64,000 nucleotides of DNA from NCBI GenBank assembly GCA_029168955.1, contig JAPDOI010001568.1:100077-164076 (forward strand), given 5' to 3'. Shown piece by piece: positions 34,370 to 45,859 of the stretch; positions within the stretch are counted from its first letter, which is position 1, and each line of letters opens with the position of its first letter. The notes under the pieces are model-generated. The model saw only the letters and a program-made list of their open reading frames with translations. It made no database searches and was not told the DNA's origin. A program made the translations under genes and the position numbers. The DNA is from Aplectana chamaeleonis (lineage: Eukaryota > Nematoda > Chromadorea > Rhabditida > Cosmocercidae).

Positions 34370-35530
34370 GTTCAAAAATAAGCATAAACTTGGACTGTCA
34401 GGGAGGCTTGAAGCGCACCACAGACTTGAAGCGGTTCAAGAATAAACATGAATTTAGACTTTCACGGAGCTGTCCGTCGTAGCTGGCCGGACATGATAAT
34501 ATGATTTTGATAAATTGTCGTGTAACAGTCGCCTTGATGTGTTGGAATGATAAAGACTGACTCGCACCTCGCGGGCCAGGCCAGAGACAGTCGCCTGGGC
34601 TCGACCCCGATCGCCGGTTCGTCAGGCGTGCTCGTGGAGCCGTGGTGTTGTATCTATCTCATTGTGTAATGTCCTATTAATAATGAATCCTTGTCAGCAG
34701 GTTCGGATGTTAAAAGGTATAGAACTCCTCGTAAGTGCATCGGGTTAGAACTTGCGACCCTTAAACTCGATGGAATACAATTTTTTGTGTAGTTGGTGAC
34801 AAAATAAGGGCGTGCTGGTTATATAGGGTAATCCAACGCTTTCGAGGCAAACACTTCCCCACATTTGAAATCTTGAGTGAACAAGTGATACGCCCACTTC
34901 GAAGGTGTTGTTATTATCATGCAGCGCACAAGGGCGCCAATCGAAAGATCCTATTATTTGGATCACTGGGCTCTTTTGCCTTTCTTTTTTTTTCATCCTC
35001 TTTCCTCATCTTCTTAATTGCTGATAACTCTCCAATAGTTTCTCCTGTTCAAATCTTGCGTATTTCGCAGCTTATTTGTGTTTATCCTCCAACGCTGAAC
35101 GGTTTTAATTCCAGGAAAGCGCAGAAGCGGCGAAAATTTCGTGAGTCTTGTTTTTCTATACAAATATAACGTGCAAGAAGAATATGAAGAGGATGGAAAG
35201 GAAGGAAAAGAAAAAGAAAGACGAGGAGTGAGTGCTGGCCATAGGGAAAATGAAACGCTACTCCATATCGATGTATGACGGCGCCACCCCACGCGCTAGA
35301 CACGCGAAACCCCGGATTCGATGCTGCTGCACGCCGCCTAGAGATCAACGATCGGCTCCTGAGATCATGTACTACTTAGCTGGCTATCAATCAGTACGCG
35401 CCTCAAAGCCTATTCGTTGTCTATACCGTGTCCAGCTCTCGAATAACGTGACTGTCTCTGCAGTAGAGGTGAAATGATGTAGCCTCCACGGTGTAACCGA
35501 GGAATCTTTGGAACCGAGTAGAGTTCACGC
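34370..35530. other. No gene recognised; one short direct repeat
   Basis: GAAGCGGTTCAA.AATAA.CAT occurs at 34,367 and 34,429 in a roughly 60-bp direct repeat. Short frames on both strands at 34,745-35,480 have no domain support. Confidence 0.4.
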
Positions 35531-35535
35531 AATCA

Positions 35536-35658
35536 TTTTAGTCTGATTAATGGACGGGGCTGCGATGGTAGATCACCCCGCGCGAATCGAAACCCCATTC
35601 CCCACTGAGGCCGCCAACACCGCACGGCCAGCCGCCTGGTCCATGCGTCAGACTAAAA
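35536..35658. mobile_element. MITE family B, copy 3
   Basis: TTTTAGTCTGATTAATGGAC at the left and GTCCATGCGTCAGACTAAAA at the right; inside, GGTAGATCACCCCGCGCGAA. It is the cleanest copy. Confidence 0.85.
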
Positions 35659-35789
35659 TGAAAACGGAAACTGTACAATCATCAATATACACGTCATTAT
35701 GTTGAGCATCGGTGCCGTGTCGCAAGCGGACTCCTAATAGTCCAACCTTTCCATTTAGCCCCAATACATTTTTATTGCGGAGAAGTTTC

Positions 35790-36326
35790 TCATCAGTAGA
35801 AGTCTCCTTTTTCCTTCCTATCTTTCCCTTTAGTCTGAATATGTATTTAATGACACTGGGTCAATTTTATCCTTGCAGCTTTTCCTTCTTGAGATTATGA
35901 ACATACATCGTGAGATTATATTTTTGAAGTAGAATTATGTCAGATTTATGGGAAAGTTTCTTTGGGAAAATGTGGTCTGGGTAAAGACCACTGATTGGCC
36001 TAACCTGAATTCAAATTTTGAGCAACGTTTTTATTCCCTTAATGATGGTGCATTCCCTTTCTTTTGGCTATGCATTTTCCAGAGAACATCTTGTGAGTTG
36101 CAAGTTTGCGTCCTCTTGTGTTTTGTGAGCCTGTTTTACATACGCGCACCTGCTTTTTTTTAGAATGATATATTCGGATCAATTATTCAATCGCTTATCG
36201 TAATTCCTGGTACAATCATTTCTATCGCTCGTTCTGTCTTTATAAAACGATACTACCCAAATAGCAGCTGCTGCACAGAAGCAGTAAAGTTGGCACAGGA
36301 TCGACTGACTACGAGTATGATTTCAG
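35790..36326 (+). pseudogene. Chemoreceptor GPCR relic, copy 4 (exon 4 clear, exon 2 doubtful)
   Basis: A TTTTTTTTAG acceptor ends at 36,163. From 36,164 the frame encodes NDIFGSIIQSLIVIPGTIIS and later VKLAQDRLTTSMIS, matching exon 4 of copies 1 and 2 residue for residue in register (54 of 55 codons). The donor is missing: the coding sequence stops at 36,326, and a MITE family B element begins at about 36,334. At 35,790-35,900 a weak match to exon 2 (TLGQFY, compare SLGQFF) may be the rest. Exons 1, 3, 5 and 6 were not found. The duplicated upstream block ends 1.4 kb before. Confidence 0.75.
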
Positions 36327-36333
36327 TATTCGA

Positions 36334-36470
36334 TTTAGTCTGACGCATGGACGAAGTGGCTGGCCGTGCAGTGTTGGCGACATCACAACGGGGTTTCGTT
36401 ATCGCTCGCGGCGATGTACCGTCACAGCCGCCAAGTCATTCGTCATCATTCATCATTCATAAGACTAAAA
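36334..36470. mobile_element. MITE family B, copy 4, at the end of receptor exon 4
   Basis: TTTAGTCTGACGCATGGAC at the left and AAGACTAAAA at the right, in reversed orientation relative to copies 2 and 3. It replaces the expected splice donor of receptor copy 4. Confidence 0.85.
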
Positions 36471-36699
36471 TTATTACGTGAAATCTACCTGGCTGTAGGT
36501 GGCTCCAGCTGCGGCCAATTTTAAATTCTGGGAAGTGTAATCGTCCGAGTTCCAGGGCAGTTCCAGGGCAAGTTGTGCATTTTCATGTGCAAGCTTGACT
36601 TTGAAGTTTATTACAACGATGGAGGGCCTAAAGCATTCAAATTCTCTATAAAAGTCCACTTATTCATCGTTCTCCTACCGTAAAGAACCGATCGATTGA

Positions 36700-37110
36700 C
36701 ATGCTTTTTCGTACCACATTTGGTCATTATGTGCTACAAAGAGACCGAGGATTGGCGGTATACTCCTTGAACTCTTTGATCGTGACGAACTGAAAACCCA
36801 GTGCTGTAGGTGTCCTGAAAATGTGGCTTGAAGGTTTGTTCTCAGATTGGATGACACAGGCCACCCCAAAACCACGGGACTATTCTTTGAATTTATCCTG
36901 ACGTCGATCAACTAACCTGCATAGTTGTCATGCACAAAGATGAGATATGGCGTCTATGACGCAGAATAAATAGCAGCAGGCGATACTCTATTACATTCCA
37001 GTAATCTCCGTCGTCAGTGCGAAACAATAAAGATGCAAGCGCGAGCAGTCCGGGTCTGCGAAAAGCTTCCCGAAACATTAACGATCAACCGAGAAAATAA
37101 CATTGCATAA
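36700..37110 (-). pseudogene. Degenerate coding remnant, partner of 31,383-31,860
   Basis: The same blocks as the partner: ACATTTGGTCA, CAGGCCACCCCAAAACCAC, CTGCATAGTTGTCATGCACA and AAAGATG.AAGC.CGAGCAGTC. Minus-strand frames again give VHDN and VVLGWP in broken order. Both copies lie downstream of receptor relics in the same orientation. Confidence 0.4.
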
Positions 37111-37579
37111 GGAGGCGTGCTGGTTCCAGCGAATTCCGCCAGCACCTTTGAGCGCAGCATATAGAAATTACTTGGAAATACAATACCGCCCGCTGGATTT
37201 CGTCAGGAGTCACGCTCAGACGCGTGTTTGCATTTTCGGCATCTTTTCCGAGACTACCTTCAAGTTGAAATGTATTCCTAAAAATTATTTGAGATTCCAA
37301 TGGTATAGTAATGAATAGCATGGTGCTTTAGCTGAACATTTCGGGGGAATTTTAATTGTGCAGTTTTCCTCAATACACTGCCCTTGAGTGGTCGACCATA
37401 CCACCACTTCTCCGGCCTCATCACTCACTACCTAAAGAAGAAGAAGGAAGAGTAGAGAAGACCCGACGCAACACGCACCAGCCGAGCGTGAGCCGTATGC
37501 CTAGGTCATAAGCAGGTCTTCTACGCATCTGCACGTTCAACGTGCGTTCCGTATGCAGTGCTGCATAGTTTCGTTTTCG

Positions 37580-37702
37580 TTTTAATCTGACGCATGGACC
37601 AGGCGGCTGGCTGTGCAGGGTTGGCGGCCTCGATGAAGAATGGTGTTCCGATTCGCGCAGGGTGACCCACCGTCGCAGCCCCGTCCATTCATTAGACTAA
37701 AG
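37580..37702. mobile_element. MITE family B, copy 5
   Basis: TTTTAATCTGACGCATGGAC at the left and CATTAGACTAAAG at the right, in the same orientation as copy 4. It sits immediately before the retrotransposon that starts at about 37,705. Confidence 0.85.
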
Positions 37703-38380
37703 TTATTGCGAAAACTCTACGTCTTACCGATTTTGAGGCAACCGTGGAAAACGCAAAGTTCGACGTGATAGGATTATCCGAAACAAAGACACCAGGTAAA
37801 TCTCGTAGACTTACACAGCGGCTACACCCTATACAGTAGTCGAGCACCTGAAAGAACGAAGAACGGAGTCGGTTTTTACGTGCACTCAACACTCAACAAT
37901 TCCTGCAAATGTTTTTTTCCACTCGGAGCGCATAATCGAGTTGCTAGTGAGGAGCAATAACAGATAAACTTTGCGACTGATTCATATCTATTCTCCCCAC
38001 TCTAGATATGAGGATCAAGACTATGAAGCCTTCCTTGATGATCTGGCCCGTGTCATCGATCAACGAAGAAGCGCTGACTTGAAAGTTATTGCCGATTTCA
38101 ATGCCACACCCGGAGTACATGAAGGAGATGGTAACTACGTAAGTTGCCATGCCGCAGAGCCACGAAACCAAAGAGGAAGTATGCTAGCGGAATTCTGTGA
38201 AGAGAGACGCCTTTACCATGCTAACACGTTTTTCCAGAATAAGAAGCAATTTCGCTGGGCATGGCGAAGTAACGCTCCTGAATTGAAGAAAGAAATCGAT
38301 TATATACTCGTCCGAAACATATGTGAGGTCAATGACGTAGATGTACTAAGCTTCATAAATGCAGGAAGCGACCGTCGACC

Positions 38381-38564
38381 GGGTGGTGGCCATTGTGTAT
38401 CAACACCCCTGAGGAGGTGGGAGAAACGGGGGAGGAGCGAGGTTGCTGATTGGACGCAACAGCCGGGGGCCGGGGCTAGCCCGTGTTGCGTCCAATCAGG
38501 AACCTCGCTCCTCCCCTGTTTCTCCCGCCTCCTCATGGGCGTTGATACAAGATGGCCACCACCC
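38381..38564. mobile_element. GGGTGGTGGCC MITE with 9-bp target duplication, inside the retrotransposon
   Basis: Left GGGTGGTGGCCATTGTGTAT; right GATGGCCACCACCC. The flanks CCGTCGACC and CCGTCAACC differ by one base. The whole element is nearly one palindrome (arms GGAGAAACGGGGGAGGAGCG, GATTGGACGCAAC). It interrupts the endonuclease right after AGSDRR. Sister copy at 58,789. Confidence 0.9.
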
Positions 38565-39714
38565 CCGTCAACCTGTTCGCTGCACTCTGCTTTTCAGACA
38601 AATGAAACGAATCGCACAACCCTGAAAAGGTACCAGGATTTTGGACTATCCTCTGCTGCGCACGTGGACGCAGCAACTGCTAGATGCCACTGTATTTAGT
38701 GGAAACGTGGATGAAGAGTACGCCTCGCTGTAACGAATTATCAATAAGGCAACAGACCAAGCAACAAGGTTCGCACCCGTGCTTCCACATGCTTCTGAAC
38801 ACACACGACAATTATTCCGTCTCCGGCACAACCTGACCTGAAATATGGTAGAACGTGGCACGTGCAAGATAAATAACATGCTGAGGTTTACAAGCACAAA
38901 AATCACTAGAGGAAAGCAAGGTCTGCTCCCATACACGATCATGTCAAGTCATTCACACTGCGATCTTTCTCCCGCACCCTTGCCCAGCCCATCTGCAACT
39001 TTCTCAATGCAATTATTACGTCGAAGACTGTGTCGAAAGAACTGGTATCCGCCGACACTATCTTGCTTCAAAAAAACGGAGATTCAACGGATGCCACGAA
39101 CTACCGACCCATCTCCCTCCTGCCAACGATGTACAAAGTCCTAAAAAAAGCGATTGTCAATTGTCTCGAAAAATACGCCTCCGAGCGTTCGATACTCTCA
39201 ATAGAACAGGCCGGATTCCGTAAGAATTTCTCTACAGTAGATCATATTCACACATTGAATGAAATTTTAGAGAAACCTCTCGAGTTCAACATTTCGTCGT
39301 AGTTAATGTTCCTTGATTTCAAGAAAGCCTTTGACAGTGTGGAATTACCGGCAGTGTGGCAAGCCTTGAAGAAGTTTGATGTCGATGGCAATCTGATCGA
39401 AACGATTCAACTGTTTGATGCTAATGGGAAAGCACCCATACGCATCAGTGAGCAATTAGCAGAAATTGACGTCTGACAAGGGGATTCTTTATCTCCCCTT
39501 CTCTTCATCCTGATCTTTCAATACATGATAAGCAGCGTGAATTTTTCAAGAAGAGGTATTCGAGTGAATGAGAAGATCCCGTCCTACCTCGCATACTCAG
39601 ACGACGTCGTCTTCCTAACAGCGTTTGTGAAGAACTTCAGCCGATGGCTGGCGACCTTATGGAGGCTTCGAGGCAATTTGAAAAAAAAATCTTTTTGGTT
39701 CCGTTTCTGAATGG

Positions 39715-39905
39715 TATGTATATTTTAAACATTAATAGGATGATAAAATTTGTAGAAATTTTTAAACATTTTATCATATAAATCATATAATCGTTAGAAT
39801 GGAATGATTTTATATGTGCAATGAATAATTTTAGATATGAATTGTTTCGCCCCTGTCTTCAGACAATTCATATCTCTAGCTAGCTACAAGTTGGACTAGA
39901 GATGA
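39715..39905. repeat. AT-rich segment with small hairpins inside the retrotransposon
   Basis: It contains GATATGAATTGT and ACAATTCATATC separated by 17 bases, plus ATTTTATCAT repeats. It may be another short insertion, because the reverse transcriptase frame is lost here. Confidence 0.45.
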
Positions 39906-40193
39906 ACTAAAAAACGAATTGGATGAATGTATATAGCGGTGAGACCTCCATGCAAGAAGAAGTACTTTTGAATGGAGAACTAATACAGCATGTTACCGAG
40001 TTTGCTTATCTGGACCACTTGTTGTCGTTCGTATCCGGTAAACCCAGTAAGAGAAATTCAGCGTTCAAGCAGGTCGAGCGATTTTCTTCAAACATCGTGT
40101 ATTCCTGAAATCTCCTAGTGTTGCAATAGCATTGAAGAGAAAACTGATCAACACTTGCTTACTGCCAGCAGTTCTGTATGGATGCGAGACTTA

Positions 40194-40317
40194 GGCCGGG
40201 ATCATACTTCCAGCGGCGAGCGACGCGACGCAATGTTTACCATCCATATCGACCAAAAATCGATATGACTGATGTGCACTGTCGCTGTCGCCGGTCGCGG
40301 GAAGTATGATCCCGGCC
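40194..40317. mobile_element. 124-bp MITE with TTA target duplication (PIF/Harbinger-like), inside the retrotransposon
   Basis: TTA (40,191-40,193), then GGCCGGGATCATACTTCC, and the exact complement before TTA (40,318-40,320). It interrupts the frame right after LYGCET, and the retrotransposon resumes on the other side. Confidence 0.9.
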
Positions 40318-40484
40318 TTAGAAAAGGACTAAGGGAGTTGCTATCGACCTCCGCTCTGCACAACGTCGACTTGAACGCTCAATGCTCGGAGTCCATCTCA
40401 TCGACAAAGTGAAGACAGCTATCATCCGTCGGAGAACGGGTCTGAGAGATTGGATACACACTGCGCTGGATACATAATCTATAA

Positions 40485-41165
40485 CAGCAACCGCACCATT
40501 GAAAGCAAATAACTTTGGTGATGGGGATTCTACCAAGGGAACGACTTGTTACGCCCTTCCATTCCGTGCGGCGAGAATTGTTCGCAAATCCTTGCGTCGA
40601 AGGAGCAGAGGGAGAATTTATTCCTACCTGTTCTCGAACAATAGTAAGCATGCATTCAACTTCAGTGACCACTCCCATCGAGAGACTCGGCAAGTGCCCC
40701 AAACAGCAGCACATGATGCAAAACTTCAAAGCGAAGGGCTTGTGCTGCACGGTAGTCCAGCGCTGTTGTAGCAGCACACTGGCATGCGACGCAGCCAGCT
40801 CGCCTAGCACCATCTAGAGCCGCCAGCGGTTTGACGAGGCCTGCAGCGGCGAACGATGCCGGAGTCCTGCCTCAAGAGTCTGTCGTATGATTTCATTGGG
40901 TATGACTTTCTTGAAAAATACAGCTGATCATGGTTGATATGTGATGCACTTACAATGAGGAGCGAATACGGTGATCGACTGACTTACCCCTTTTATAGAT
41001 AGCAATGATCGAGCTCAGTTTGAAAGATCGTTTAGTAGTCTAGTTGAATGTGTATCGCACTGAACGCATTGGTCTGCATTGAATGCGTGCAGTGCAACGT
41101 ACGCAATGAACATCTTATTCGTTGGGGAACATGCTTACATTTGGAACACAACAGCAGCACGTGTT
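40485..41165. other. No gene recognised
   Basis: Frames of 90-144 codons on both strands at 40,379-40,817 overlap each other. The first part may be retrotransposon 3' sequence. Confidence 0.35.
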
Positions 41166-41171
41166 CCTTAA

Positions 41172-41670
41172 AGGCACTGGTCACGATGAAAAACGCTGTG
41201 AAAAAAACTATTAAAATCAGCTCAGATCAAAAACAGCTGAACATCTATGAAGGTAGCGCGCAGAAAAACGGGCTAGAATCAGGGTTTCTAGGACCCAAAC
41301 ATGTCGGTTCGTTCACACGTGCAAAGGGCGCAGGAGCAGTGAAAAATCATCGACATTCAGAGGAAGACATTTACCTAATAAAAGCATCTGGATAATGAGA
41401 GCAAGCACTTCAGTCAATGTTTTTTTGCTACATGAGTAATGTTCATTGATTGAAATTCAATTTAAAGCCAGCTGATGCTTTTGATATTAGAGATCATCGA
41501 TGCTGATGATGTGGAGTGGGCTCGTCCGCCATCAAAAGACAAGAAAGTTCAGGCTCCCAATTTGGCCCGAAACGGCGGATTTTTTTTTCATATGGGTCCT
41601 ACTACTCTAAACCTAGAAAAGGGTTTGGAATGAAAACGAAGAAAAGCATATTTGATCGCGACCACTGCCT
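41172..41670. mobile_element. TTAA-flanked element, copy E
   Basis: TTAA (41,168-41,171), then AGGCACTGGTCACGATGAAA. The right end TGATCGCGACCACTGCCT is followed by TTAG. 499 bp. Confidence 0.75.
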
Positions 41671-41835
41671 TTAGGCAGTGCCTTCACTGACTGTGCTAGA
41701 AACAGCTAGCTTCGCGGAGACTATGAACCTCCAGCGGCGGAAGGATAGGATTGAAGTGGACCTTCACTCTGCCGAGCAAGCTAAACCTGTACAGCCTTTC
41801 ACTATCATGGTTACAGAAGACAGTACTGGAATCAA

Positions 41836-42209
41836 AGGCAGAGTTCACGATGGAAACGGTGTTGTGCTATCCCCATGAGAAAGCAGATCTGGCCTTCACA
41901 TTAGGAAAAATAAGTGAAATTTGGAAAAAATGGTTAATAAAAGTAATCGCTTGGTGTCCACCCCCCCCATTATCGAGATTTCGATACACGCATGCTTTGC
42001 CATCTTTTATTTTGCTTCCGAAGTAATTTCTGAGCATTTCTAAAGACAACTGACTACTTCAAGGGCAAAATAGAAGACTGGTACACAAGCATTTATGAGA
42101 ATCTCATTGATTGGAGGGCGTGCGGATTACTTGTTTTTACTTTTGTGATGACCCAATCTACCCTCTCACGAAGAGGGTTTAAACGTCGCTTTAATTGCGA
42201 ACTCTGCCT
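41836..42209. mobile_element. TCAA-flanked element, copy F
   Basis: TCAA (41,832-41,835), then AGGCAGAGTTCACGATGG. The right end GCGAACTCTGCCT is followed by TCAA (42,210-42,213). The matching TCAA on both sides suggests that this site, not a mutated TTAA, was the target. Confidence 0.75.
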
Positions 42210-42621
42210 TCAATAACTTTGTACATCTGAACAGAAAACAAGAAAACAAACCGACAGCAGTGGTCAAACGGAAGCTTCGGTGGGGTTGGCGGACCAACTA
42301 AGCCGGTATCCGGAGTCGCCGCTTCCCCGACTTGCAGTGCTGCCTCCCCACTGCCCTTCTCCACCGATCGACACACTTCCAACTTTGGCCTGGCTTTTTT
42401 TTCGTTTCGCTCTCTTGGTTTACTTAGGACTGGCTATTATTCTATTGAAATTGCATTTCCATGATAGTATTTCCATTTCTACTGTCATTGTTTCAATAGT
42501 AAATAAAATATGAAAATATAAACAGATGATTTTGAAGAAATCTATTGAGAATGGAAGCCCAAAACACCAAAATGCGTCCCCGCGACCTTCAAAATTCAAG
42601 CACACCTTCAGGATTAAAATA

Positions 42622-42815
42622 AGGCGCTTGAGGGTTTTTGATTGTCGTATGGTCTGGAGCTGACATAATTTTTTGGTCTCTTCGGTGCATTCTGTCAAAG
42701 ATACGATCACAAAGAAAATTGTCCTGTGAGATGGCATGAACTCGATGAGGGCTGATGCTATGGAGACGAGAGGCAAAACGAATGACCGTGAAAAATAAAT
42801 TGTGTTGTGTATACC
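42622..42815. repeat. Dispersed repeat: copy of 32,544-32,700, joined to an inverted match of 48,540-48,612
   Basis: The first part repeats 32,544-32,700 in direct orientation. From 42,735 to 42,815 the text (GCTATGGAGACGAGAGGC, GAATGACCGTG, TTGTGTTGTGTAT) is the reverse complement of 48,540-48,612. Confidence 0.7.
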
Positions 42816-42920
42816 CACGTCCAAGGCACGCCCCCCCCCCCCCTTATGCGCAATTCTTCGATGGGTCGTCGCGTTCGAATAGCGAGCAATGCATGCAGGA
42901 AGTGGAAAGAGGGCATACTA

Positions 42921-43199
42921 TACTGTGCTTCTCTGCGCCAAATTCCGGTCCGCAATTGCGTCTCGACATGCTTTGCGGCCGCACGCGCTCGAGTCAGTCG
43001 AGATTCCAGCGCCGAAGCCGAGTCGATATAGCTTTTTATGTTTTCTTTCATTTTGTTCAGTTCCCAGTTTCTAAAACCCAGCTTAAGTCAACAGATCGGC
43101 GGCTGCGGCGGTCAATACTCCTTCGGCTCGGAAGCGCGCGGCCGCAAAGCGTGTCGAGACGCAATTGCGGACCGGAATTCGGCCCAGAGAAGCACAGTA
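42921..43199. mobile_element. MITE family A, copy 3 (variant with long perfect arms)
   Basis: TACTGTGCTTCTCTG..GCC then AATTCCGGTCCGCAATTGCG at the left; the complement ends at 43,199. The arms continue through TCTCGACA and GCGGCCGC. The loop differs from copies 1, 2 and 4. Confidence 0.9.
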
Positions 43200-43204
43200 C
43201 GTCG

Positions 43205-44155
43205 TTGCAGAGCGATTTAAGGTTTTGAGTTGTACTGCATGGATAATATATCGAATTCTTAACCTATTCATCTCTACTCTCTAACATTAGTTTTTGTGCA
43301 CTATTAAAACCAGTGCTGGCCAATTTCACTAGATCCTTTACGAACTTCATCTTTTCTCACCTTCTCTTCAATGAGCATATGGGCCTTTTTCGTACGATAC
43401 AAGCAAATAACCAGCTTTCATTCTAAACGTCTCCACACACTTCTCGATATAAAATCCATATCTCCAGGTACATTTTTCATAGATTGTGACGAACTGCAAC
43501 CGATTCGGCTCCGAACCTTTTTAACATTTCTGCAAACCTCGTCCTTCCTGCCTCTGTTCGCTCTTCTGGAGAGTGTACCAAGCTGGGGAAAACGTCTGAT
43601 TGCCTTCTGGATGATTTTTCTAAGATATCATAATACACGAAACCTAAGAAAGACAAGGAATGGGATGTCGAAAATCCCGGTGGAGGTTAAGTGAAGTAGC
43701 GCGCCCACAATTTTGGAACATCCTCTGAACTGTTCAGCCACTTCTATGTTTGGAAAAGAAGCGTCGAATAATGTTCTGTCTGTGGATCGGGGTCTCTGCT
43801 GTTGCGCAATTTGTACCAGGATCTGCGCAAAAAGCACTTTTGAACTGAAGAAGAGGTGGAAAGTGAAAAACAAAGAATAAGACATAGAGGGGGAGACAGC
43901 ACATCAGCGTTCATAACCTATAGGTACACAAACACTGCTTATCCTAAAAAGGCCAACTGAGAAGCGAAAAGCTCAAGCGCACGTAGACGCATGGAGGCGA
44001 ACTGGAAGCTCAAGTTCAAGCCGCCCTTGAAGCAAATAGAGAGAGTGCCACATGTTTTATTTGTGGAATGCGCTCACCTCCTGCTAGCGAAGACATCATT
44101 TTGTGGCTTAGCTGCTTCAACCTCTACACATGCAAAGCATGGGCTAGCGACAGTC
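43205..44155. other. No gene recognised
   Basis: A 107-codon frame at 43,371-43,694 has no domain or splice support. Otherwise AT-rich sequence. Confidence 0.35.
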
Positions 44156-45859
44156 GCTCTACAATACCCGCACTAATTTTCTCAAAAAGGCCGCAAAAGT
44201 CGCGAAATCGCGACTTTTGCGACTTTTCGCCATAACTCCGCCCAAAGTGCTCCATTTGAGAAATGAAGGACAAATTTCGAATCAGCATCGAGAGCTCTTT
44301 CTTTTGAGCTTCCGCATGTCTTACGGCCAAACAAGGCATATGGGGCTAACATAATCAATCGAGTTGGCGAAGGGGAAATTCAAGTATTTTGTGGTTATTT
44401 GACGTAATTCAACGTCCACCTCAACAGTGTTAACGTGATAGACAACAGTTTAATAAACTGTCCGACTTTAACCGACCGACTTTTTCTGCGAAATCTCGGT
44501 TTTTCGACTTTCTAAACCCGAATATGTCACCATTTCTACAGCCACAAGCCTCCTCTTGCATAGGTTTACAGGGAGTAGCAATTTTTTTTCATCAACTGTG
44601 TCTGAGTCCACCCATGGTGGAGAACTCGGAGAAAATTTAGGACGTGAAAAGTGGTTCGCAGCGACGTCAAATGAGCGATCTGACTGCAGCCCTTCCAAGA
44701 AGGCCCCTACTGCCTCTCAGGGGCTGGTCATATTTGCAGCTGCTCGCTGTGCATGATAAATAGTGCGAAAGACCATCTCAGATTTTTTTGCCATCTATTC
44801 TTTTCAAACTCAAAATTGTGTTGTAATAATCGATAACTTCTATGTGTTCTCCGATACCCACGATCAGCCGCTTTCCGAAATTCAGAATGCTGGTGGTAAG
44901 GGCTTTCCAATGGTGTAATGTTTGCACGTTCAAGTTGGGATAAATCCTTCGGTTTCTCAGATCCAAAGAAGTAATTTATCGTTAGTCCCTCGCTTTGCGT
45001 CTCTGCGTCTCTGCCTCTTCGCACCCTGCACACCCCCACTTTTGATGGTGTCGATCTGAGAATGTAGAGAATTGAACTTTACGGATGGTACCCATGGAAA
45101 TCGATCCATTTCGCGTGGACATCGCTCATTGAGCGAGACAGGCACTGCCTTGCCTGTCTCGCTCAATGAGCGATGTCCACGCGAAATGGATCGATTTCCT
45201 TGGGCAGAGTTTCACTCGGGTGACAATAGGAGCGGGGATCAAATCAGCGACTACAGACAGGCTGAAAAGAAAGTAACTCCAAGGGGCTACTTACTAAATA
45301 TCAACGTCTGGAATTCGATGTATAGAATTGAACTTTACGGATGGTACCCAGATCATCGGCTCATTCCTACCGCAGCGTTGAATCACAACGCGGCGCGGTC
45401 GACGCCATGCGATGCTATACTACGCGGTAAATTATTCATAGGCATTCATGACCCACGTAGTTGGAATCTGCCAGGCTTCCAAAGAATTATCTCAAAAATT
45501 TTTCTATATGCATGGCGACAAATGAATGACATAGATTCCTGGAACATCGCACAAAGTCCGCTTCAACATCAAGATTCAGGCGCGCCTAGCTCCATGTATA
45601 TGCGAAGCGTCCGCTCGCGGCTTGCTCAAACCTCTGCGTTCAAGTCTTTTTTATCATGGTTTTTATCTCCAGTGTACTAGTACTGCTAAGCCACGTATTC
45701 TCTGGTTCCGAGCAAGATTTACTCTGTTCCCTCGCGCGCTTGTGCGGAGCGAGGGTAGAGAGCGTAGAGACAGCGAGAAATTGTGGGGAGAAGGAGACGC
45801 AGCGTAGGCACGCAGACGTACGCGACGAACGGAAATAAATCACACTCGGAAACAGATGA

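Larger units (their letters stand above)
37705..40480 (+). pseudogene. RTE-like non-LTR retrotransposon, endonuclease plus reverse transcriptase, broken
   Basis: Endonuclease part: FDVIGLSETK near 37,760, then IADFNATPG and KKEIDYILVR, ending in AGSDRR at 38,376 where APE-type enzymes have SDH. Reverse transcriptase part from about 39,030: NYRPISLLPTMYKVL, EQAGFRKNFSTVDHI, then FLDFKKAFDSV (motif A, 39,310), QGDSLSPLLF (motif B) and YLAYSDDVVFL, where YSDD replaces YADD (39,585). The C-terminal part (HVTEFAYLDHLLS, then RKLINTC) ends about 40,480. Stops interrupt the frame at 37,96x, 39,301 and 39,475, and two MITEs sit inside (38,381-38,564 and 40,194-40,317). Its normal job would be nicking genomic DNA and copying its own RNA; this copy cannot. 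Confidence 0.9.

Noticed and set aside
34560..34640. tRNA or SINE candidate (GGGCTCGACCCCG)
   Set aside because: Resembles a B box, but I could not find an A box, a cloverleaf or a poly-A tail.
37971..38699. 242-codon frame as an intact endonuclease gene
   Set aside because: Only the first 136 or so codons are endonuclease; the rest reads through an inserted MITE.
40379..40817. 144-codon minus-strand frame
   Set aside because: Antisense to the retrotransposon tail and its flank; a mirror frame of 100 codons exists on the other strand.
45072..45680. 202-codon open frame as a gene in the large foldback
   Set aside because: It lies in inverted-repeat arm sequence with an internal palindrome and has no recognisable domain.
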